Below the pieces are notes generated by a model. The model did no database searches, had not been told where the DNA came from, and saw only the letters and a list, made by a program, of their open reading frames with translations. Positions 23,120 to 29,845 of a stretch of DNA of 45,097 nt are shown here, piece after piece. The DNA comes from a virus. Within the stretch, counting starts at the first letter, position 1, and the number at the start of each line of letters is the position of its first letter. A program made the position numbers and the translations under genes. The stretch covers positions 1-45,097 of the IMG/VR virus record IMGVR_UViG_3300025131_000082. One strand, given 5' to 3'.

Positions 23120-23227
23120 CACTGTCTCCATCCAAAAATGTTTTGCGGCGGTCGGCGCCCTTGGGCCAATACTACCCCTTCGGGCCGGCGGGAGCCACTT
23201 CAGGGCGCCTCTCTTGACCACTGAAAG

Positions 23228-23260
23228 CCCACCGAGGTGGGTGAAAGGAGGTGGTCACCT
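23228..23260 (-). terminator. Two short hairpins in the gap upstream of ERF
   Basis: The gap 23120-23297 between two leftward genes holds CCCACC/GGTGGG (23228-23241, 2-base loop) and AGGTG/CACCT (23249-23260). In the leftward transcript the first is followed by CTTTC, a weak T tract, so it may be a partial terminator or processing site. No convincing leftward promoter was found in this gap. Confidence 0.3.
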
Positions 23261-23297
23261 GACCCCGCCGCTGGCCGGGCCATTTTACCCGCCCCAA

Positions 23298-24071
23298 CTA
23301 GCGCCCAGTTGCGCTGGTGTGTTCGTAGATGCGGGCGCCGGCAAGCTCAGTGCCGCCGGCTTTGACGAAGGAGCGAATAGCCTTTTCCAGGGCGTCCTCG
23401 CTGATGTGCTGGCGGAGGGCCTCAAGGTCGAGGGCGGCGCGGCTGACCAGCTCACCTTTCATGGTGGTGGTCAGGCTCACTACGGAGCCACGCTGGCCAC
23501 GAGTGCGAGACAGCTCCGCGTTGCTGGCCTCAGTGGCCTCCTGCGCCTTCCTCGCGGCTTCCTCGGCAGCCTGGGCCTTTTCGGCGGCGACAAGAGCCTC
23601 ATCCACCTCGGCATCGGTCTGCATGGTCTCGGCTGCTTCTTCAGCTAGGCTCGCGGCGAGTTCCGCCTCTTCGCGGGCCGCTTTCTCAGCGGCCTCGCGA
23701 GCGCGGCGCTCCTCATCTGCCTTGGCCTTGCCGTAAACGGTGAGGCGGTCCATGAGCGCGGTGCGGAATTTCTCCATCGGCTCGACCAGTTGAGCCTTGA
23801 AGAAGTTGTCCACGATGCGCCCGTTGTCGAGGAAGGGCTGCTTCTCTTTTTTGTGGGCAGCCTTGCCAGACTTGATGACGGCGGCGAACTGCTTCGCAAA
23901 ATCACCGACCTTGCCGGCAGTCTCATCATCCTCGATTACGGAGGGCGAGCGAGAGAAGGCGATGGTCAGTTCGTGGGCACGATTAAGCTGCGCCTCGTAT
24001 TCCGACTGAAGCTTCTCCAGCACAGGGCTGGGCGGATCGTTGTGTCCAATTTCGGGGACTGCATCACTCAT
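23298..24071 (-). CDS. Coiled-coil protein of phage recombination clusters
   Basis: The 257-residue protein has a long Glu/Ala/Lys coiled coil (about residues 110-190, REAAEKAAREEAELAASLAE) and a compact C-terminal part (RTRGQRGSVVSLTTTMKGEL, ending in an ARIYEHTSA segment). Proteins with this layout, in which a GxxGSV-L motif follows a coil, often sit beside ERF or RecT annealases in phages. Their role is unclear, perhaps DNA-end or nuclease regulation. It lies upstream of ERF on the same strand. Confidence 0.6.
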   Translation of the reverse strand: MSDAVPEIGHNDPPSPVLEKLQSEYEAQLNRAHELTIAFSRSPSVIEDDETAGKVGDFAKQFAAVIKSGKAAHKKEKQPFLDNGRIVDNFFKAQLVEPMEKFRTALMDRLTVYGKAKADEERRAREAAEKAAREEAELAASLAEEAAETMQTDAEVDEALVAAEKAQAAEEAARKAQEATEASNAELSRTRGQRGSVVSLTTTMKGELVSRAALDLEALRQHISEDALEKAIRSFVKAGGTELAGARIYEHTSATGR

Positions 24072-24095
24072 GGTCTTGTCTCCTTCATCCGTTGG

Positions 24096-24416
24096 TTAGA
24101 ATACTGTCGGGTCGGTGAGCGGGTCAACCGGCTTGTTAGGCGCCGGGGCGGAAGGGGCCGAGGATTGGCCCAGCAGGGCAAAATATTCCTCGGCGCTGAT
24201 GGGGTTGCCGGCGAGCCAAGTCCATCGTTCGTAGGGGTTCGCTGCGATGCCGTTGATCATGCAGCAGAGAGTATCGTCCGACATCAGTTCGCCGTTCTCA
24301 TCCATGTCGCCCGGCTCCATCCAGATGATCGCCGGGAGCCAGGGGCCTCCCCGCACAGCGCGTGTGCGATAGAACCCCGGCAGCGGCGTGTCCTCGTGGA
24401 TGGGGCGGTCAGTCAT
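24096..24416 (-). CDS. Hypothetical early protein
   Basis: The 106-residue protein is Trp- and Pro-rich in the middle (GFYRTRAVRGGPWLPAIIWM, then PYERWTWLAGNPISAEEYFA), a pattern frequent in small phage early proteins of unknown function. It overlaps the upstream gene by eight bases. Confidence 0.55.
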   Translation of the reverse strand: MTDRPIHEDTPLPGFYRTRAVRGGPWLPAIIWMEPGDMDENGELMSDDTLCCMINGIAANPYERWTWLAGNPISAEEYFALLGQSSAPSAPAPNKPVDPLTDPTVF

Positions 24417-24756
24417 GTGCCACCGGCCCCACTATGCCGCAGACCCCACGGCGGCGGCGGCGGGCCTGATCCTCTGGCTCCTCCCAATACGCCCCGGCTT
24501 CGATGATGGGCGAGCCGTCTGGGTTTTTCCCGCCCGAGAGCTTCGCGGCGGTAAAGACAAAGTCAGGGGGGATGAAGCTGCTGGCGGCAGCGGCGCCATC
24601 CTCTGCGACCAGGGCCGCACGGTTTTCGCAGGGCAACTGCATCGGCTTGGGAATTTTCTCAGCCCAGCGCCAACCCATGCAAGCCACGGCGTTGCACTTG
24701 GTGCCGTCGCGGCGCCAGCAATCGGTCTCGATGGCTTCGGAAATCTTTACCAGCAC
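24409..24756 (-). CDS. Hypothetical early protein with Cys-rich start
   Basis: The 115-residue protein has Cys residues near positions 13, 21 and 26 (CWRRDGTKCNAVACMGW), possibly a small metal site, then FVFTAAKLSGGKNPDG and a basic C-terminus with five Arg in a row. No family recognised. It sits two bases after the first gene of the leftward operon. Confidence 0.5.
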   Translation of the reverse strand: MLVKISEAIETDCWRRDGTKCNAVACMGWRWAEKIPKPMQLPCENRAALVAEDGAAAASSFIPPDFVFTAAKLSGGKNPDGSPIIEAGAYWEEPEDQARRRRRGVCGIVGPVAHD

Positions 24757-24758
24757 GT

Positions 24759-24965
24759 CTATCTCCTCGCTTCTCGCCGCACGTCAGCGACGGAGTTTTT
24801 GATGGCCCTCTGACACGAGGGCGAGCGGCCAATAGTGACCATACGGCTCTGCCCAGACAAGGACGTAAACCGTAGTTGCTGATGGCGCTTGCCATCATGG
24901 ACTGACCAGTCTCGGATGCCGAGGGCATCGAGTTCACGGGTCAGGCGTCGAAGGTGTTTGGTCAT
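24759..24965 (-). CDS. Small HicA-like-fold protein, first gene of leftward early operon
   Basis: The 68-residue protein reads LTRELDALGIRDWSVHDGKR then QQLRFTSLSGQSRMVTIGRS and a C-terminal helix. The alpha-beta-beta-beta-alpha layout resembles HicA-like double-stranded-RNA-binding folds, but no HicB partner is adjacent and the match is weak. ATG 24965 is preferred over GTG 24968; AGGATGACGTG precedes it. It is expressed from the operator-covered leftward promoter at 25063-25092. Confidence 0.5.
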   Translation of the reverse strand: MTKHLRRLTRELDALGIRDWSVHDGKRHQQLRFTSLSGQSRMVTIGRSPSCQRAIKNSVADVRREARR

Positions 24966-25062
24966 CACGTCATCCTGTTAGAGGTGCCTCCCCGCCCCAG
25001 AGTGGGACCGGGGCGGGAAGGCTGGAGCCGGTCTAGCCCCCTGGCTCGTGTGAGCCGTCGCC

Positions 25063-25092
25063 AACATATGGGCATTGATGCGACAGCGTCAA
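25063..25092 (-). promoter_or_regulatory. Leftward early promoter with operator in the spacer
   Basis: On the minus strand TTGACG (25092-25087) and TATGTT (25068-25063) are 18 bases apart. The spacer is filled by TGTCGCATCAATGCCCA (25085-25069), a variant of the operator found at 519-536, 25109-25142, 30895 and 31510. It would drive 24965 to 21348. Together with the rightward promoter at 25101 it forms a divergent switch region within 24966-25135. Confidence 0.6.
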
Positions 25093-25100
25093 GAAAAAAG

Positions 25101-25142
25101 TTGACAGGTGTCGCATCCATGGCCATGTTGCAACGATGGACA
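25101..25142 (+). promoter_or_regulatory. Rightward regulator promoter with two operators
   Basis: A perfect -35 TTGACA (25101-25106) and CATGTT (25124-25129) are 17 bases apart. TGTCGCATCCATGGCCA (25109-25125) fills the spacer, and TGTTGCAACGATGGACA (25126-25142) covers the -10 and the ATG of the HTH gene. The predicted transcript start coincides with that ATG, so the message would be leaderless, and no Shine-Dalgarno exists. Binding of the product at these sites would be autoregulatory. Confidence 0.6.
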
Positions 25143-25333
25143 AGGACATCAACGACATCGCCAAGCGCATCAAGCTGCTGGGGATGTCCTCCGACAAGGT
25201 GGCGCTAGCCGCCGGCCTCGCGAGATCAACCGTTCGCCGCTGGCTCTATGGCGAGACCATGCCAACCCTGGCCAAGCTGCGCTCCGTGCAGACGACCCTC
25301 GACCGCCTGGAGCAGGAGCGTGTGGATGGCTAA
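25136..25333 (+). CDS. Small HTH transcriptional regulator (XRE/Cro-like)
   Basis: The 65-residue protein is almost entirely a helix-turn-helix domain: SSDKVALAAGLARSTVRRWL gives the turn and recognition helix, with a short C-terminal helix. There is no cleavage or separate dimer domain, so it is Cro-like in size. ATG 25136 lies inside an operator copy and at the predicted transcript start, which suggests leaderless translation and self-control. It is the natural candidate to bind the dispersed TGTNGC palindromes. It overlaps the RusA gene by eight bases. Confidence 0.72.
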   Translation: MDKDINDIAKRIKLLGMSSDKVALAAGLARSTVRRWLYGETMPTLAKLRSVQTTLDRLEQERVDG

Positions 25334-25676
25334 GGTCATCCATCTTCCTGAACTCCCGCCCCCGCTCTCGGCGCTCTATAATAACAACGCCCGTGCCGGC
25401 AGGATCAAGAGCCGTCGCTACAAGGCGTGGATTGATCTCTGTGCCCTATCTGTCCGCCGTCCAGCGGAGCCTATTCGTGGCGAGGTCAAGGTCACTTATC
25501 TTCTTCGGCGCGAGACCAATGTCCGCCAAGATCTGTTCAATCGTGAAAAGGCCATCTCCGATTTTCTTACCGATATGGGCTTCATCGAGGATGACTGTAA
25601 AATCATTCTCGGCACGCTGGCCTGGGATAGCACCATCCCGGCAGCGGTCGAGATCCACATCTATCCAGCCCAATGA
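25326..25676 (+). CDS. rusA: RusA-like Holliday junction resolvase
   Basis: The 116-residue protein has the N-terminal LPPPLSALYNNNARAGRIKS with Asn and basic residues typical of RusA, RRYKAWI, and the catalytic acidic cluster DLFNREKAISDFLTDMGFIE followed by DD. The spaced Asp residues match RusA's metal-binding set. Such enzymes resolve four-way junctions during phage replication and recombination. ATG 25326 lies inside the end of the HTH gene, and the stop overlaps the next gene by four bases. Confidence 0.78.
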   Translation: MAKVIHLPELPPPLSALYNNNARAGRIKSRRYKAWIDLCALSVRRPAEPIRGEVKVTYLLRRETNVRQDLFNREKAISDFLTDMGFIEDDCKIILGTLAWDSTIPAAVEIHIYPAQ

Positions 25677-26071
25677 GGATCTCTCACATCCAGATGGAGA
25701 CGGCTAAGGCCTTCGACATCACTCCCTATTTCATGCGCGGACCCAACCGTAGGCGTGGCGTCTGTGACGCTCGCAACGCTGCGATGTGGCTGTCGCGAGA
25801 GGTGCTTGGTGCTACCCTCCCCGAGATAGCTAAGGCCTTCCTCCGTGACCACTCGACGGTGCATTCGAACCTCAACCGGGCCGAGGCAATGATGGAGCGC
25901 CAGCAAGTCTATCGCGAGAAGGTGATGGGTCTGCGCCGGCAGCTTGGTGGGGAGAAGGTGGCCGAGACCACGGTCGGGACCGAGGCCCTGATCCACGAGG
26001 TGTTGGACGATATGCTGCCGGTGTTTTTAGACTGTGTGGCTACCGAGGTGGAGAGGAGGATAAAAAAATGA
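25673..26071 (+). CDS. Stand-alone DnaA domain IV-like DNA-binding protein
   Basis: The 132-residue protein contains RRGVCDARNAAMWLSREVLG then LPEIAKAFLRDHSTVHSNLN (about residues 27-67), the signature of the DnaA C-terminal DNA-binding domain, including DHSTV. The ATPase domain is absent. The rest is a helical tail ending in KK. It could bind DnaA-box-like sites to help or block initiation on phage or host DNA. It shares a four-base overlap with the RusA gene and lies upstream of the replication genes. Confidence 0.75.
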   Translation: MRISHIQMETAKAFDITPYFMRGPNRRRGVCDARNAAMWLSREVLGATLPEIAKAFLRDHSTVHSNLNRAEAMMERQQVYREKVMGLRRQLGGEKVAETTVGTEALIHEVLDDMLPVFLDCVATEVERRIKK

Positions 26072-26130
26072 GTAAGTATCCAGATGTGCCGGGGTGGCGA
26101 GTGTGTGGAAGGCCGCTAATAAGGCCGTAA
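26068..26130 (+). CDS. 20-codon ORF with strong ribosome site, possible truncated gene
   Basis: ATG 26068 overlaps the preceding TGA and has GAGGAGGATAAAAA upstream, one of the better ribosome sites here, yet the frame stops after 20 codons (MSKYPDVPGWRVCGRPLIRP). It may be a leader peptide for the structured element at 26170-26253, or the start of a gene cut short when that element arose. Confidence 0.3.
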   Translation: MSKYPDVPGWRVCGRPLIRP

Positions 26131-26137
26131 CCGATGC

Positions 26138-26166
26138 TTGACCCCATCCACCCAGTCGCGTAGCGT
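26138..26166 (+). promoter_or_regulatory. Candidate promoter for the structured RNA
   Basis: TTGACC (26138-26143, five of six) and TAGCGT (26161-26166, weak) are 17 bases apart. The expected start near 26173 coincides with the 5' edge of a stem-bounded element that ends in a T run. Confidence 0.4.
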
Positions 26167-26169
26167 GTT

Positions 26170-26253
26170 GAAGCCGGGTTCACGGGGGCGCTCGTGGGTT
26201 CGCAAGACCAAGTACATCCTGCCTGTTACAGGGTGTCACCCGGCTTCTTTTTT
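26170..26253 (+). ncRNA. Candidate structured RNA or attenuator with terminator tail
   Basis: A perfect 10-bp outer stem, GAAGCCGGGT (26170-26179) with ACCCGGCTTC (26238-26247), encloses 58 bases that can form inner hairpins (CACG/CGTG at about 26181-26196 and CCTG/CAGG at about 26222-26232). The 3' side is followed at once by six T residues (26248-26253), as in an intrinsic terminator. It lies between two early genes with a promoter-like sequence in the right place. It is either an independent RNA of about 80 bases or an attenuator controlling the replication genes that start 20 bases downstream. I checked tRNA features and they do not fit. Confidence 0.45.
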
Positions 26254-26273
26254 CGCCTTAACAGGGGGCACCG

Positions 26274-27026
26274 TTGACCGACCTTCCCTTCCTACCTTTA
26301 TGGACCGACGCCTATCTGGCGGACACCTCCCATCTCACTCTCGAAGAGCATGGGGCCTACCTCAAAATCCTTATGATTTCCTGGCGCTCACCGGACTGCC
26401 AGATGGATGCCACGGACGAGCGCATCGCCGTCATGCTAGGCATCACAAGAAGGCGATGGCGAGAGAAGTTACGCCCGGTTCTGGAACCCTTTTTCTCGAT
26501 CTCTGGCACAGTCTGGTGCCAAAAAAGATTACAAAATGAGTTCATAGATCGCTCAAAACGTAGGACCAAACATGCCGCAAAGTCATCCAAGGGTGGGAAG
26601 GCTAAGGCATTGAAAAACAACAAGACCGTTCTGCCACAGGCACCTTCCGGGCAGGCCCCAGGCAGTGCCCAACCTGTAGCAGCCAGAGCCAGAGCCATAG
26701 CCAGAGAAGAAGATGATCCTTCGGATCATCGCGCCGACACGCCATTCGGCCACGAGCTTCAGGCCTCGACTTGGGAGCTTGGGGCGAAAATCTTTGGCCG
26801 GGGTGCAATGGTCGGTAAAGCCCTTAAGGCCGGGATGGTCGAGGAGGATATCGTCAGAGCCCTGAACGACTGTGCCGGCAAGACCAACCCATCGGCCTAC
26901 TTCGGTGCCATCATCCGAGACTACGAGGGTCCAACCCCAAAGCTCTCGGCCACTGATCAGGAGGAGATTGCCAGGAAGGCGCAGAGCATGCGAGAGTTGG
27001 AAGATGGGGAGGGCCTTTTTGGATGA
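26274..27026 (+). CDS. YdaU/DUF1376-like replication protein, TTG start
   Basis: The 250-residue protein begins PFLPLWTDAYLADTSHLTLE then EHGAYLKILMISWRSPDCQM, the DUF1376 (YdaU) domain seen in phage replication-initiation proteins. A basic, Ala/Pro-rich linker (about residues 93-150) joins it to a C-terminal helical part. TTG 26274 follows CAGGGGGCACC, and no other start keeps the domain intact. The linker DNA holds an 8-bp hairpin (26712-26730). It lies two genes before the primase-helicase. Confidence 0.7.
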   Translation: MTDLPFLPLWTDAYLADTSHLTLEEHGAYLKILMISWRSPDCQMDATDERIAVMLGITRRRWREKLRPVLEPFFSISGTVWCQKRLQNEFIDRSKRRTKHAAKSSKGGKAKALKNNKTVLPQAPSGQAPGSAQPVAARARAIAREEDDPSDHRADTPFGHELQASTWELGAKIFGRGAMVGKALKAGMVEEDIVRALNDCAGKTNPSAYFGAIIRDYEGPTPKLSATDQEEIARKAQSMRELEDGEGLFG

Positions 27027-27051
27027 ATGTGACAGGTGAGGAGGGGATGTG

Positions 27052-27309
27052 ATGCCCACCATTATTGATCGCTTTCGTGTCTTGCGCGTCGAACCCAATA
27101 AGCATGTGACGTGGTCGGTTGGTGACATGGTGATGCGTAGGTTCGTCGATGAGTATGGGCACCAACCGCCGAAGGTGTTGAGGCCAAAAACCAACGCGGG
27201 CGGATCGCATTGCTTTGCACTCTACCCGCCGGAATGGGTGCCGGTCATCGACCGCATCATTTTAGCCCACAGCACAGAGGCGCAGCGCCAGGGGGAGCTT
27301 TTCGGATGA
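27052..27309 (+). CDS. Hypothetical protein before the primase-helicase
   Basis: The 85-residue protein is mixed alpha/beta (IIDRFRVLRVEPNKHVTWSV, then SHCFALYPPEWVPVIDRIIL). ATG 27052 follows GAGGAGGGGATGTG. The stop overlaps the start of the primase-helicase gene (ATGA), which suggests a helper role in replication. No family recognised. Confidence 0.55.
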   Translation: MPTIIDRFRVLRVEPNKHVTWSVGDMVMRRFVDEYGHQPPKVLRPKTNAGGSHCFALYPPEWVPVIDRIILAHSTEAQRQGELFG

Positions 27310-29123
27310 GTGGTGACATCACGTCGATCAAGCGGCTACTAGCTGACCGGGCTCAGTCGATAGCCGAGAAGCTGCTGCCGGCGGGTAAGGCGGTCGGCCA
27401 CGAGTTCGAGGTCGGAGACATCGACGGCAATCCAGGCAAATCCCTCAAGGTCAACATCGGCGGCAATAAGGCCGGCGTCTGGTCGGACTTCTCGACCGGC
27501 GAGGGTGGCGACCTTATTGATCTCTGGATGGCTTGCCGGCGTCAGACCCTTATCGAGGCCCTGGACGACATTCGCTCCTACCTTGGCGTCGAGCGGCCCA
27601 GCTTCCACCGCGAGCAGCGCCAGTGGAAGAGACCAGCTAAACCGATTTGTCGGGCGCCAACTCCAGAGACCCAATGCTCTGCATACCTCACCGGCTACCG
27701 GCTGATCTCAGCCGAGGTGCTGGCTCGCTATCGGGTGGGCGATGCCGGCCATAACATCATCTTCCCCTTCCTGCGCGGCGATGAACTCATCATGGCCAAG
27801 GCCCGGCAGGCTTGTGACGGCGCTCAGCCGGTGCCGACCGAGGGCGGCTGTGAGAAGATTTTGTTTGGTTGGCAGGCCATCCCCGACAACTGCCGCTGGA
27901 TAGCCCTGACTGAGGGTGAGATCGATTGCCTCTCCTTGGCCGAGTATGGCTACCCGGCAATGAGCCTGCCCTACGGTGGGGGAGGTGGCAACAAACAGGA
28001 CTGGATCGAGAGCGAGTACGAACACCTCCAGAGGTTCGAGACCATCTTCCTTGCCCTCGATCAAGACGAGCAGGGTGAGGCTGCGGTCAAGGAGATCACC
28101 GCGCGCCTCGGGGCACACCGCTGCCGGGTGGTGAAGTTACCGAGGAAGGATGCCAACAAGTGCCTCATGGATGGTGTGCCGGTCGAGGAGATCAAAGCGG
28201 CCTTCGAGGCGGCTGAGACGCTCGACCCGGAACAACTCCAGCGCCCGCCGGTCTACGGTGACAAGGTGGTCGAACTGATGCACCCGACCGAGAACACCTA
28301 CCTTGGTCAGACAATCCCCTTCAGCAAAACCTCGGGCAAAGTCCACTTTCGTGACGGCGAGTTGAGCCTCTGGTCTGGCGAGAGCGGGTCAGGGAAGAGC
28401 CAGCTTGTCGGACAGTGCATCTGCCACTGGGTATCGAGGGGAGCGAGGGTGCTGCTGGTCAGCCTGGAGATGGCGCCGGCCCAGACGCTGAGGCGGATGG
28501 TCAAGCAAAGCACGGGAGGAAAAGATCCCAACGAGCCGGTGATCCGCTATGCCTTAGAATGGTTGGGCGAGGGCCTCTTGCTCTACGACCATGTTGGCAA
28601 GATTAACATCCCCTCGATGCTTGAAGCCTTCGAGTACGCCAGGGCGAGATACGGCTGCACCACCTTCGTGATCGACAGCTTGATGCGCCTCGGGGTGAAG
28701 TCGGACGACTACGTTGGCCAGGAGGAACTCGTGTTCCAACTGGTGGATTGGGCCATCGCGAACAACGTCCACGTCCACCTTGTGGCTCACACCCGGAAGA
28801 AGGATCACAGCTATGCCGGCCCACCCCGGCAGGACGATGTGAAGGGCGCATCGGAGCTTGTCCAGAACAGCTTCAACGTCCTCCTCATCCACCGCAACCG
28901 TAAGCGCGAGGAAACCCTCAACAATCCCGAGACTGAACCCGAGGAGGCAGAGAAAGCTCGTGTCCAGGCCGGTGTCAGCCTCTCGGTAGTGAAGCAGCGG
29001 AACGGGGACTGGGAGGGAAAACAGCGCCTCTGGTTTGATCAGGACACTTACCAGTACCGCGACACAGTTGATCCACCATTACACACGCCGTACTATGTGC
29101 GGCTCCCTCAGGCAGCGGAATAA
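27306..29123 (+). CDS. TOPRIM primase and DnaB/gp4-type helicase fusion
   Basis: The 605-residue protein combines a TOPRIM primase (LTEGEIDCLSLAEYG near residue 200 and FLALDQDEQGE near 250 hold the acidic catalytic residues) with a RecA-fold helicase (Walker A SGESGSGKSQ near 357, VLLVSLEM, Walker B FVIDSLMRLG near 453). It resembles T7 gp4 in layout. The N-terminus has the VWSDFSTGEGGDLIDLW segment of primase-type proteins but lacks a CxxC zinc ribbon, so template recognition may differ. It would unwind and prime the phage DNA for a host polymerase. Confidence 0.88.
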   Translation: MSGDITSIKRLLADRAQSIAEKLLPAGKAVGHEFEVGDIDGNPGKSLKVNIGGNKAGVWSDFSTGEGGDLIDLWMACRRQTLIEALDDIRSYLGVERPSFHREQRQWKRPAKPICRAPTPETQCSAYLTGYRLISAEVLARYRVGDAGHNIIFPFLRGDELIMAKARQACDGAQPVPTEGGCEKILFGWQAIPDNCRWIALTEGEIDCLSLAEYGYPAMSLPYGGGGGNKQDWIESEYEHLQRFETIFLALDQDEQGEAAVKEITARLGAHRCRVVKLPRKDANKCLMDGVPVEEIKAAFEAAETLDPEQLQRPPVYGDKVVELMHPTENTYLGQTIPFSKTSGKVHFRDGELSLWSGESGSGKSQLVGQCICHWVSRGARVLLVSLEMAPAQTLRRMVKQSTGGKDPNEPVIRYALEWLGEGLLLYDHVGKINIPSMLEAFEYARARYGCTTFVIDSLMRLGVKSDDYVGQEELVFQLVDWAIANNVHVHLVAHTRKKDHSYAGPPRQDDVKGASELVQNSFNVLLIHRNRKREETLNNPETEPEEAEKARVQAGVSLSVVKQRNGDWEGKQRLWFDQDTYQYRDTVDPPLHTPYYVRLPQAAE

Positions 29124-29133
29124 GGATGATGTG

Positions 29134-29235
29134 ATGACTGCTCTCAGTGTGATCGTGGCAATCGCCCTTATGGGCATGATAGCGGGGATGGCGATATTCG
29201 CCGTCGCCTTAATTTACAGAATGTGGAGAGGATGA
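29134..29235 (+). CDS. 33-residue single-TM peptide
   Basis: ATG 29134 is preceded by AAGGATGATGTG. The product is almost wholly one hydrophobic helix ([20 protein letters not shown] and onward) with a basic end (YRMWRG), as in small membrane peptides. It lies between the helicase and SSB genes. The role is unknown; tiny phage membrane peptides in early operons often act on host envelope or transport proteins. Confidence 0.5.
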   Translation: MTALSVIVAIALMGMIAGMAIFAVALIYRMWRG

Positions 29236-29239
29236 AGCG

Positions 29240-29788
29240 ATGCTTAACTCAGTTGAACTTATCGGAAATTTAGGGCGCGACCCCGAGGTCCGCCAGACAC
29301 AAAACGGCACCCAGGTCGCCAACCTGAGTATCGCCACCACGGAGAAGTGGAAAGATAAAAACACGGGCGAGCGCAAGGAGGCCGTCGAGTGGCACAAGGT
29401 CACCCTCTGGGGCGCCCTCGCCGGCATTGCCGGGCAGTATCTCCGCAAGGGCAGCAAGCTCTACGTCCGTGGCAAGCTCCAGACCAAAAAATGGCAGGAC
29501 CAGACCGGCGCCGACCGCTACACCACCGAGGTGGTTCTCAACGGCTTCGACAGCAAGATGGTCATGCTCGACCCGCCGCAGCAGAGCCAGCAGCAGGGCG
29601 GCTACCAAAACCAGGGGCAGCAGCAATACCAGCAGCCTCCTCAGCAACAGCAGGCACCCCAGCAGCAACAGCAGCAGTGGGGTGGCCAGCAGCCTCAGGG
29701 GTATCAGCAGCAGGGGCAGCAGGCTCCGCAGCAGCAGATGCAGGGTGGCGGGCCGGGTGGTGATCTCAACGATGAGATACCATTTTAG
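29240..29788 (+). CDS. ssb: Single-stranded DNA-binding protein
   Basis: The 182-residue protein has an N-terminal OB fold ([20 protein letters not shown], then [20 protein letters not shown] and [11 protein letters not shown]), a very Gln-rich linker (about residues 115-172), and the acidic C-terminal tip ending DEIPF that recruits partner proteins. This is a typical bacterial-type SSB with an unusually long Gln tract. It follows the helicase and coats single strands during replication and ERF-type annealing. Confidence 0.9.
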   Translation: MLNSVELIGNLGRDPEVRQTQNGTQVANLSIATTEKWKDKNTGERKEAVEWHKVTLWGALAGIAGQYLRKGSKLYVRGKLQTKKWQDQTGADRYTTEVVLNGFDSKMVMLDPPQQSQQQGGYQNQGQQQYQQPPQQQQAPQQQQQQWGGQQPQGYQQQGQQAPQQQMQGGGPGGDLNDEIPF

Positions 29789-29793
29789 GGTAT

Positions 29794-29822
29794 TTGCCAT
29801 CAGGTAGTTTCTGTGCTAACAC
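29794..29822 (+). promoter_or_regulatory. Candidate promoter for the HNH gene
   Basis: TTGCCA (29794-29799, five of six) and TAACAC (29817-29822, weak) are 17 bases apart. The predicted start would fall at or next to ATG 29829, a third possible leaderless arrangement in the window. Confidence 0.3.
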
Positions 29823-29845
29823 CCTTGTATGAAAACATGCAAGGG
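29822..29845 (+). repeat. Stem-loop enclosing the HNH start codon
   Basis: CCCTTGTATG (29822-29831) can pair with CATGCAAGGG (29836-29845) around an AAAA loop, ten pairs with one wobble pair. ATG 29829 lies in the 5' arm, so the structure would hide the start codon in RNA. Confidence 0.55.

Noticed and set aside
24759-24965. HicA toxin of a toxin-antitoxin pair
   Set aside because: Only a weak fold resemblance; no HicB partner adjacent, so a toxin-antitoxin call is not supported.
26170-26253. tRNA gene
   Set aside because: A cloverleaf-like fold is possible, but the T-arm GTTCRA is not in the right position on either strand, the outer stem has ten pairs, and no anticodon arm of the proper size forms.
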